This document shows positions 1-4,883 of a DNA stretch of 6,670 bases, piece by piece (position 1 is the stretch's first letter; the number at the start of each line of letters is the position of its first letter). A program made the position numbers and the translations under genes. Origin of the DNA: Patescibacteria group bacterium UBA5738. Its GTDB lineage: Bacteria > Patescibacteriota > Minisyncoccia > Minisyncoccales > UBA5738. The notes beneath the pieces were generated by a model, which was not told the origin of the DNA, searched no databases, and saw nothing but the letters and a program-made list of their open reading frames with translations. The stretch lies in assembly GCA_002419295.1 (NCBI GenBank), contig DIFW01000024.1, positions 1 to 6,670 on the forward strand, given 5' to 3'.

Positions 1-18
1 CAACTGTAGCATAACCCA

Positions 19-762
19 GTGCATAAATTTGACAAAAAACAAAAAATGTGCTTGTATATAAAGAAAGGAGGTAATATTATTTTTAGTAAAAAAGATTTTG
101 TCAATAGGATGTTGGTTATTTTTTCATTCCAGTACATCCAATTCGATGAAAAAGAATTAAAGCTGGCTGTCCAATGGCAACAAAGCGATATCCAGAGAGA
201 AATGGACGAAGCGAAAATGAATTTTGATGTCAGATTCGTTACCAATAGTCTATTGTCATATTTCTTGCTGGATTATCAGTTGTATACATGGAACATTGTT
301 GAGCGCAAAGTAAGCGCTTTGGCAAGAACCCGCATAATTGACCATAACTTGCCGGTGGTTGCGATTTCTGTTGCCGCCGATTGCGAGGGCAGGAGCAGAA
401 CCTATGACGGCGTTTATAACGCTCGCATAGAAGATGCTATCCGTGCTGCGGTCAATCATAATTCCCTTCGGATGCAGCCAGAAATGGGGGCGGATTATGA
501 AATAGACCTGCGATTGTTTCTTGACGATTTAAATATGGATATCGGCAAGCAAATAATCGACTGGTGGTGGAGCGCAAGTGGATTGCACGATAAGCCAGGT
601 AGCTTGGTTGAATATGTGGCACCATCCAAGCCGATAGGGAAAAAAGTATTGGTCAGCATTTGGAATGAACAGGTTGAGAAGTTTAAAGAATTACTCGATC
701 CTGTAACCCAATACGAAGAATATCCTGGCAGTTATCACGGCGGGTTAATGGTATATGTTTGA
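19..762 (+). CDS. hypothetical protein, family not recognised
   Basis: I do not recognise this protein. The longest frame starts at GTG 19, just after an in-frame TAG at 7-9, and gives 247 residues. ATG at 46 and ATG at 109 are alternatives, and the ribosome site at 64-72 favours ATT at 79 (about 227 residues). The protein looks soluble and mixed in character. There is a charged helical stretch at about 43-68, an aromatic stretch at 72-92, a strand-like hydrophobic segment at 111-120 (LPVVAISVAA), and a D-W-W-W cluster at 181-184. There is no signal peptide, and only two cysteines (11 and 121) in the longest version, one of them before the likely start. An R-x5-H at 103-109 recalls the HEPN RNase motif, but nothing else supports that family. 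The DNA is visibly AT-richer than the genes after mid-window, which suggests an accessory or transferred gene. A terminator directly follows, so it is probably transcribed alone. Confidence 0.6.
   Translation: MHKFDKKQKMCLYIKKGGNIIFSKKDFVNRMLVIFSFQYIQFDEKELKLAVQWQQSDIQREMDEAKMNFDVRFVTNSLLSYFLLDYQLYTWNIVERKVSALARTRIIDHNLPVVAISVAADCEGRSRTYDGVYNARIEDAIRAAVNHNSLRMQPEMGADYEIDLRLFLDDLNMDIGKQIIDWWWSASGLHDKPGSLVEYVAPSKPIGKKVLVSIWNEQVEKFKELLDPVTQYEEYPGSYHGGLMVYV
29..60 (+). promoter_or_regulatory. possible sigma-70-type promoter of the first gene
   Basis: A perfect TTGACA stands at 29-34. A TATA-rich stretch lies at 53-62 (TGTATATAAA). The best -10 matches need a spacer of 18 to 20 bases, which is wider than ideal: TGTATA at 53-58, or TATATA at 55-60. 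Transcription would begin at about 65-68, close to the Shine-Dalgarno sequence at 64-72. If real, it lies downstream of the GTG at 19 and rules that codon out as the start. The -35 is clear and the -10 is weak, so this remains tentative. Confidence 0.3.
64..72 (+). promoter_or_regulatory. consensus Shine-Dalgarno sequence that questions the start of the first gene
   Basis: AAAGGAGGT is close to a full match to the 16S rRNA anti-Shine-Dalgarno complement. No ATG, GTG or TTG follows in any frame at a normal distance. In the frame of the gene the codons at the right distance are ATT at 76 and ATT at 79, the latter seven bases after GGAGG. The next in-frame ATG, at 109, is too far away. This fits initiation at a rare AUU codon. 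Chance is an alternative, since GGA GGT also encodes Gly-Gly in the longer reading frame. Confidence 0.5.
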
Positions 763-819
763 GCATTTTCTTATTTTCTCTTTATGATGAGTGAGAATAT
801 GAAAGTGCTTTTATTTTTT
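763..819 (+). terminator. probable Rho-independent terminator of the first gene
   Basis: Directly after the TGA stop, 763-780 pairs with 793-808. The stem has about 15 pairs, one T:G wobble (766/805), one T-T mismatch (771/800) and a two-base T bulge (776-777). The loop is 781-792. The downstream arm runs straight into a T-rich tract at 809-819 (TTTTATTTTTT). The stem is AT-rich and therefore weak, but the position after the stop codon and the T-tract fit a terminator. It separates this gene from the nucleotidyltransferase gene downstream. Confidence 0.45.
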
Positions 820-893
820 ACATGCAGTTATTCATTTTTTTGGTGGAGAGATTATGCCTTTTTATTTTGGGCTGATTTTGGTACTATTGGGTT

Positions 894-1301
894 ATGGTGA
901 TGCCGGCTGTTGAAAAAATTAAATTGGCGGGGCGGGAGATTGGGGAAGGGCACGATTTGAAATTCGCGGTGCTTTATGGTTCGGCGGCTAATGGGAGGGC
1001 GAAAGAGGGTAGCGATATTGACATTGCGGTCTACGGAAGATCGGTTTTAGAGTTTGTCGAAATCGTGGAAATTATCAATGAGTTTATGGATGCGTTGCAA
1101 GTTAATGAAATTGATGTTAAATCGTTGCATCACGCGGATCCGCTGTTCCGCTGGCAGGTGATGGAGGGCGGGATTTTGCTTTTTGGCGATAAGTTTGATT
1201 TTGGCAAATTCAGAACTTACGCGTTCCGCGATTACATTGAGAGTAAAAGTTTGTTTGATTTAAAAGAAAAAATGGTTAAAAAACAACTTAAAAATTTATG
1301 A
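894..1301 (+). CDS. minimal nucleotidyltransferase (MntA-type, Pol beta superfamily)
   Basis: This 135-residue protein has the signature of the minimal nucleotidyltransferases: G29-S30, ten residues, then D41-x-D43 (GSx10DxD), preceded by the usual hydrophobic strand FAVLY. A third acidic residue, D74 in NEIDV, completes the metal-binding triad, so the enzyme should be active. Family members move a nucleotide, often AMP, onto a partner. MntA antitoxins AMPylate a tyrosine of the HEPN toxin HepT. A HEPN gene normally sits next to the mnt gene, but none is seen here: upstream is an unrecognised gene behind a terminator, and downstream is a transporter. The stop overlaps an ATG (ATGA at 1298-1301), the junction typical of translationally coupled pairs, but that frame ends after ten codons. 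The start at ATG 894 is chosen over ATG 900 only by length, as neither has a ribosome site. The family is secure; the antitoxin role is not. Confidence 0.88.
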   Translation: MVMPAVEKIKLAGREIGEGHDLKFAVLYGSAANGRAKEGSDIDIAVYGRSVLEFVEIVEIINEFMDALQVNEIDVKSLHHADPLFRWQVMEGGILLFGDKFDFGKFRTYAFRDYIESKSLFDLKEKMVKKQLKNL

Positions 1302-1310
1302 AATATATTG

Positions 1311-2489
1311 ATGAAAACCGCGGGTTTTAATGTGGCGCGGGATGTGGCGCGGGTTCACTTCGCGTTGATGTTCGGGTATCGGCTTTTTTCGCTTTATTAT
1401 CCGCTGTTTTTGTTTTCACAAGGGCTATCGTTGGTGCAAATTGGTCAGGCCTATCTTTTTATTTATTTACCCATTGCGCTGGCTGCACCGCCGGTCGGGT
1501 TTTTGACGCGCTTGATTCATCCGGCGATAATGGTGGTGGCGGGTTGTTTGGGTTATGGCGCCTACGCGCTGGGAATGCTGTTTTTTGGCAATACCGGGGT
1601 GATTTTTGCTTGGCAAATTGAGTTGGGATTGTCGGCGGCGCTGTTTTTTACCGCGTCGCGGGCATTATTGATGGCTCATTCAAACGGCGATGCCGAGCGT
1701 GGTTTTTCGTGGTTTTATAACGCGCCTTATTGGGCGGGCGCGCTGGCGCCGCTGGCGGGAGCTTTCATTATTTGGAAATTCGGATTTGGGGCGGCGTTTC
1801 AAATCAGCGCGGCGATTTGCGTTTATGCCGCTTTGCTGGCGGCGGGAATGTCGGAGCATCCGTGGCGTTTGAATCGCGGCGATTCGCCGTTGCGGCGGTT
1901 CGCTCGTGATTGGCGCGCGTCGTTGAAGTTGGCGTTTTCCAAAACCGCGGGCGCGTTTGTTATGGTATCGTTTGCCGTGGCGCTGGTTGAAAGTTTGTTG
2001 CATCCTTTTTTCATTTTGTTTTTAAAAGATGATATTGGCTGGGCGAACCAGCAAGTCATTTGGTTCACCGCGATTTCGGCGGCGGTATTTTCCGTTTTTT
2101 ACTTTTTCGTATTAAGGCGGTGGCAAACCGGCAATCCTCGGCAAAGTATAAAACGCGGAGGTATAATTACTGGGATAGCGACGATGGCGTTTGGGTTTTT
2201 TATGCCGGTGCTGTCGTATTTGAGCGTGTTTGCGATTGAATTCGCGCGCACTATCGGCGGATTTTTATGCGGCACGGGCCGGTCGGTGTTGCTGGCAAAG
2301 GAACTGGATGGCCGCCCGGCGGAAGGTGGCGCGCTTGATACTATTTTTTCGCCGTTGGCAATCGCGCTGGGTTCGTTTTTGGGCGGTTATGCCATTATTT
2401 GGCTGGGTTATCAATGGTTGTTTTTGTTGAGTGGCGCGGTCGTGATTTTTGCGGTTTTATTGAGTTATTCAAAAATTGCCGAAAGATGA
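1311..2489 (+). CDS. major facilitator superfamily (MFS) transporter
   Basis: This is a 392-residue, strongly hydrophobic protein with about twelve membrane helices in two groups of six. Their approximate positions are 15-36, 44-67, 71-91, 95-119, 137-155, 159-179, then 213-237, 248-268, 282-302, 303-324, 344-363 and 365-386. The halves are joined by a basic, arginine-rich cytoplasmic loop at about 182-212. Length, layout and the short polar ends fit the MFS, a family of secondary transporters of the inner membrane. The usual motif A between helices 2 and 3 (GxxxDxxGRR) is degenerate: only a Gly and one Arg remain in GFLTRLIHP. The substrate cannot be told; sugar and drug/proton carriers are both possible. 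The start is ATG 1311, with TTG 1308 as an adjacent alternative. It begins nine bases after the nucleotidyltransferase stop, so the two are probably co-transcribed. No ribosome site is visible. Confidence 0.8.
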   Translation: MKTAGFNVARDVARVHFALMFGYRLFSLYYPLFLFSQGLSLVQIGQAYLFIYLPIALAAPPVGFLTRLIHPAIMVVAGCLGYGAYALGMLFFGNTGVIFAWQIELGLSAALFFTASRALLMAHSNGDAERGFSWFYNAPYWAGALAPLAGAFIIWKFGFGAAFQISAAICVYAALLAAGMSEHPWRLNRGDSPLRRFARDWRASLKLAFSKTAGAFVMVSFAVALVESLLHPFFILFLKDDIGWANQQVIWFTAISAAVFSVFYFFVLRRWQTGNPRQSIKRGGIITGIATMAFGFFMPVLSYLSVFAIEFARTIGGFLCGTGRSVLLAKELDGRPAEGGALDTIFSPLAIALGSFLGGYAIIWLGYQWLFLLSGAVVIFAVLLSYSKIAER

Positions 2490-2525
2490 TCGAAAATTGC
2501 CAAAAAACATCAGATGAGTTAAAGT

Positions 2526-2542
2526 GGAGGAACAAAATGTGA
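2526..2542 (+). promoter_or_regulatory. ribosome site on an ATG-TGA start-stop element in the mreB leader
   Basis: GGAGGA at 2526-2531 lies five bases before ATG at 2537-2539, and this ATG is followed at once by TGA at 2540-2542. This is the best Shine-Dalgarno/ATG pair in the window, yet it opens a reading frame of a single codon. It sits 65 bases before mreB and just ahead of the hairpin at 2552-2590. Start-stop elements can hold ribosomes and control what follows. It may also be the remnant of a decayed gene. Its appearance is certain; its function is inferred. Confidence 0.35.
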
Positions 2543-2551
2543 ATTCAAACG

Positions 2552-2600
2552 CCGTAATTTAAAATTTGGTAATTTAATTTTGAATCGCGGTTTTTGTTGT
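2552..2600 (+). terminator. hairpin plus T-tract before mreB: terminator or attenuator
   Basis: The arms 2552-2566 and 2576-2590 pair over fifteen positions with one mismatch (A2556/C2586) and two T:G wobbles, around a nine-base loop at 2567-2575. The base of the stem is three G:C pairs (CCG/CGG), followed immediately by TTTTTGTTGT at 2591-2600. This is the layout of an intrinsic terminator. It could end the nucleotidyltransferase-transporter transcript. Since mreB starts only seven bases after the T-tract, it could also act as an attenuator in the mreB leader. Much of the stem is A+T, so it may instead belong to the AT-rich inverted repeats found in the other gaps. Confidence 0.45.
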
Positions 2601-2606
2601 TAATCT

Positions 2607-3605
2607 ATGAAAATTGGCATTGATTTGGGGACGAGAAATTCGCTGGTATTCATTCCCAAGAAGGGAGTGGTTTTGCAGGAACCGTCGGTGGTGGCGGTTG
2701 ATTTGGATGAGAACAAAATTTTGGCAGTGGGCCATGCCGCCAACGAAATGATCGGCCGAACACCCGACACCATCCGCGTTTACCGGCCTCTTAAAGACGG
2801 TGTAATCGCGGATTTTGTGGTGACTCAAGCGATGATCCGCTATTTCATCAATAAAGTTTCGGGCAGATTCCATTTTTTTAAACCGGAATTGGTGATCAGC
2901 GTGCCGGCGGGAATAACTTCCACTGAAAGAAGAGCCGTGATTGAGGCCGGAATGAACGCCGGCGCCAAGGCGGTTTATCTTTGCAAGGAGCCGATCCTTT
3001 CGGCCATTGGCGCGGGAATTCCCATTCATTCCTGTTCGGGTAATATGATCGTGGATATCGGCGGGGGCACCACCGAGGTAGCCGTGATCTCGCTGGGCGG
3101 TATTGTGAATTTTCAATCCCTTCGCGTGGCGGGCGACAAGATGGACGCGGCGATTGCCGATTATGTGAAACGAAAACACAACTTAGCCATTGGTGATCAG
3201 ACCACCGAGGACATTAAAATGAATATTGGCACCGCGATTCCGGAAAAAGATCCCAAAGCTATGGAAATCCGCGGCCGTGATTTGGTCACCGGACTGCCGC
3301 GCAATGTCAGAATCAATGCCAACGAAATCAGCGATGCGGTGCAGGACTCGCTTGCCGAAATTACGCAAACCATAAAATCGGTGTTGCGCGATACTCCGCC
3401 GGAACTTTCTGCCGATATTATGGATAAGGGCATGGTGCTGGCCGGCGGATCCAGCTTGCTGGCAAATTTGGCGGATTTTGTGAGCGGCGCCATCGGCGTG
3501 CCTTGCGTCCTTGCCGATGATGCGCTTTTGTGCGTGGCCCGGGGAACGGGGGCGGTGCTGGAAAATCTGGATTTCTATAAAAAATCAATAATGGTGAAAA
3601 AATAA
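2607..3605 (+). CDS. mreB: rod shape-determining protein MreB (bacterial actin)
   Basis: MreB polymerises on ATP beneath the inner membrane and guides the elongation peptidoglycan synthesis machinery, giving rod shape. The 332-residue length matches the family. All three actin-fold nucleotide motifs are present: phosphate 1 at 6-12 (DLGTRNS, usually GTANT), phosphate 2 at 150-157 (DIGGGTTE) and the adenosine motif at 275-285 (GMVLAGGSSLL). Other family blocks are EPSVVAV near 25-31, PLKDGVIADF at 61-70, SVPAGIT at 98-104, EPILSAIGAGIP at 128-139 and EVAVISLGGI at 157-166. A hydrophobic patch at 88-91 (FHFF) is where family members insert a membrane loop; there is no N-terminal amphipathic helix. 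ATG 2607 begins right at the first strand of the fold (MKIGIDLGT), so the start is well placed despite lacking a ribosome site. mreC, mreD, rodA and the transpeptidase gene do not follow. Mbl-type paralogues are the only real alternative. Confidence 0.96.
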   Translation: MKIGIDLGTRNSLVFIPKKGVVLQEPSVVAVDLDENKILAVGHAANEMIGRTPDTIRVYRPLKDGVIADFVVTQAMIRYFINKVSGRFHFFKPELVISVPAGITSTERRAVIEAGMNAGAKAVYLCKEPILSAIGAGIPIHSCSGNMIVDIGGGTTEVAVISLGGIVNFQSLRVAGDKMDAAIADYVKRKHNLAIGDQTTEDIKMNIGTAIPEKDPKAMEIRGRDLVTGLPRNVRINANEISDAVQDSLAEITQTIKSVLRDTPPELSADIMDKGMVLAGGSSLLANLADFVSGAIGVPCVLADDALLCVARGTGAVLENLDFYKKSIMVKK

Positions 3606-3622
3606 CCATTAAACATTAAACT

Positions 3623-3660
3623 TTGAACCTTGACTAAAATGCGTTTCTGTCAATGTTCAA
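3623..3660. repeat. inverted repeat in the mreB-holB gap
   Basis: TTGAACCTTGAC (3623-3634) pairs with GTCAATGTTCAA (3649-3660) at 11 of 12 positions around a 14-base loop. The second arm continues into a direct repeat, TCAATGT twice plus TCA at 3650-3666, and ATTAAAC is repeated at 3609-3622. No T-tract follows, so it is not a standard terminator. Its TTGAA/TTCAA character resembles the larger repeat between frr and rseP. The 82-base gap 3606-3687 holds nothing else I can name, and no clear promoter for holB. Confidence 0.5.
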
Positions 3661-3687
3661 TGTTCAAAAGTCAATGATGCGTTTGTA

Positions 3688-4701
3688 ATGGTGGGTCATC
3701 AAAAACAATTGGATTTTCTTGAGGCGGCGCGCGCGAATGGGCGAATGGGGCATGCCTATATTTTTTCCGGCCCGGAAAAAATCGGCAAAAAAACTGTTGC
3801 CGTGGAATGGGTGTCGCGGGTTGTCGGCATGCCGTTGCGGCAGACTTCGGCACATCCGGATTTTTTGTTTTTGTCTTCTTTGTTTGATTCCAAAACCGGC
3901 AAGACCGCGCGGGAAATCACCGTTGACCAAATCCGCGGCTTGATCGCCAAGCTTGCGCTCAAACCTGTCCGGGGAAAATACAAAACAGCAATTATTGATC
4001 GCGCGGAACTGATGAACGGAGAGGCGCAAAATTGCCTGCTCAAAACATTGGAAGAGCCTCCCGGCGACGCGATTTTGATTTTGGTCGCTTCTGACGCCAC
4101 CCGTCTTTTTGAAACCGTGCGTTCCCGCTGCCAAACGGTTAAGTTTGATTTTCTGCCCAAAAGCCAAATGGAAGAATTATTCCGAGATTGGCGCGAAAAA
4201 AACAAACTCGGCGCCGCGAAGATAGAGGATAAAGAGATTATAAAATTAGCCGCCGGCCGTCCGGGCCGATTGATTGATTTTTTGGAAAATAAAGATGAAA
4301 TGGAAAAGTGGCGCGCCGCCGCCGAAGAATTCGCGCGGATCGCCGCCGGCGAATTGCCGGAAAAATTCGCCTATGCCAAAAAGATCACCGATGCCGAAAA
4401 TCCCGAAATGGATTTGAACGAAATTATCGAAATTTGGCAATATCACTTCCGCAACCTTTTGTTGGAATTGTTAAAAACCACGCCGGTATCCGGTTTTGAA
4501 AGGGTCGGATCCTTTTTAGAACAAAAAGGGTCCGACCCTTTCAGAGAATTTGAGCTTGGCAAATCAAAAGAAAAAGCGAGCGGGTATTCGCCGGTAAAAA
4601 TCGCCGCGATACTGAAAAAAATCCAAACCCTGGACTTTGAATTGCGCGCCACCAATGCCAGTCCGCGCCTGTCCGTGGAAAACTTTTTATTGGGTTTGTA
4701 A
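3688..4701 (+). CDS. holB: DNA polymerase III delta' subunit (clamp loader)
   Basis: Delta' is the stator of the clamp-loader complex that places the sliding clamp on primed DNA during replication. The 337-residue protein opens with the family's usual GHQKQLDFL. It has a P-loop at 28-36 (GPEKIGKKT), a Walker B-like segment at 101-107 (AIIDRAE), the LLKTLEEPP helix at 117-125, the SRC motif at 146-148 and a sensor-2-like GRPGR at 190-194. Near the end is NASPRLSVENFLL (323-335), the family's C-terminal motif. The four zinc-binding cysteines of the classical AAA+ domain are missing: the stretch after the P-loop has none, and only C116 and C148 occur in the whole protein. The C-terminal domain carries a 15-residue insertion at 271-285, encoded by a perfect-length palindrome (4498-4542), in a loop the family seems to tolerate. 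DnaX (gamma/tau) is the main alternative but would be longer. ATG 3688 matches the family N terminus; no ribosome site is visible. Confidence 0.92.
   Translation: MVGHQKQLDFLEAARANGRMGHAYIFSGPEKIGKKTVAVEWVSRVVGMPLRQTSAHPDFLFLSSLFDSKTGKTAREITVDQIRGLIAKLALKPVRGKYKTAIIDRAELMNGEAQNCLLKTLEEPPGDAILILVASDATRLFETVRSRCQTVKFDFLPKSQMEELFRDWREKNKLGAAKIEDKEIIKLAAGRPGRLIDFLENKDEMEKWRAAAEEFARIAAGELPEKFAYAKKITDAENPEMDLNEIIEIWQYHFRNLLLELLKTTPVSGFERVGSFLEQKGSDPFREFELGKSKEKASGYSPVKIAAILKKIQTLDFELRATNASPRLSVENFLLGL
4498..4542. repeat. 45-bp palindromic element inserted in frame in holB
   Basis: Arms 4498-4517 and 4523-4542 form a 20-pair hairpin with a five-base loop (AGAAC, 4518-4522). The only imperfection is the wobble T4510:G4530; pair T4497:A4543 can extend it. 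The outer twelve bases, GAAAGGGTCGGA, have an exact inverted copy. The element is exactly fifteen codons and encodes ERVGSFLEQKGSDPF, residues 271-285 of delta'. It shares GGTCG-x-ATCC on the left and GGG-xx-CGACCC on the right with the element at 4824-4868. It resembles the idea of Rickettsia palindromic elements or REP sequences inside genes; the family name here is unknown. Confidence 0.8.
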
Positions 4702-4744
4702 TTTTTATGCAAATACAATTCAATAATAATTAATTTTGTCAAGA

Positions 4745-4772
4745 TTAACAAAAGGGGTGGGTGTGGTATATT
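4745..4772 (+). promoter_or_regulatory. extended -10 promoter upstream of frr
   Basis: TTAACA (4745-4750, five of six matches to TTGACA) lies 16 bases from TATATT (4767-4772, five of six matches to TATAAT). The -10 is preceded by TG plus one base (4764-4766), the extended -10 signature. AT-rich DNA lies upstream at 4702-4744. Transcription should start near 4779, leaving a leader of about 105 bases before frr that contains the palindrome 4824-4868. It would drive frr and probably rseP. In this 182-base gap I see no other gene, only a seven-codon frame at 4777 that is not convincing. Confidence 0.65.
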
Positions 4773-4823
4773 AAAGATGTTGGGAATAAAGCGAAAATAG
4801 AAAATCAAAATACAAGTTTGCAA

Positions 4824-4868
4824 GAGGTCGTATCCCTGCTTCGCAAGGCTTCGCCGGGGAACGACCCC
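4824..4868. repeat. palindromic element in the frr leader, related to the one in holB
   Basis: The outer arms GGTCGT (4826-4831) and ACGACC (4861-4866) are exact inverted copies. After one A/A mismatch, TCCC (4833-4836) pairs with GGGG (4856-4859) using a T:G wobble. Inside lie small GC-rich hairpins (GGC-TTC-GCC at 4847-4855) and a direct repeat GCTTCGC (4838-4844 by sequence around GCTTCGC, and 4848-4854). The arms match the holB element at 9 of 10 and 9 of 11 positions. It ends 15 bases before the frr ATG and has no T-tract after it, so it is more likely a REP-like element than a terminator, but it could affect frr translation. Confidence 0.65.
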
Positions 4869-4883
4869 TAAATACAAAATTCT

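Noticed and set aside
325..347. R-x5-H (residues 103-109) in the first gene as a HEPN RNase motif and partner of the nucleotidyltransferase
   Set aside because: A single short motif, a protein not evidently all-helical, and a terminator between the genes; not enough to call a toxin-antitoxin pair.
784..900. A 38-codon frame with ATG-ATG start, rich in aromatic residues
   Set aside because: It starts within the terminator hairpin, has no ribosome site and ends inside the nucleotidyltransferase gene; its Phe/Trp richness is what T-rich DNA gives.
2472..2501. Direct repeat AAAATTGCC at the end of the transporter gene as target-site duplication
   Set aside because: The copies are only 12 bases apart with no element between them.
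2497..2525. TTGCCA and TAAAGT with a 17-base spacer as mreB promoter
   Set aside because: The -10 matches only four of six positions and transcription would start after the ribosome site; too weak to list.
4777..4800. Seven-codon frame in the frr leader
   Set aside because: It begins at the expected transcription start without a ribosome site; chance occurrence is likely.
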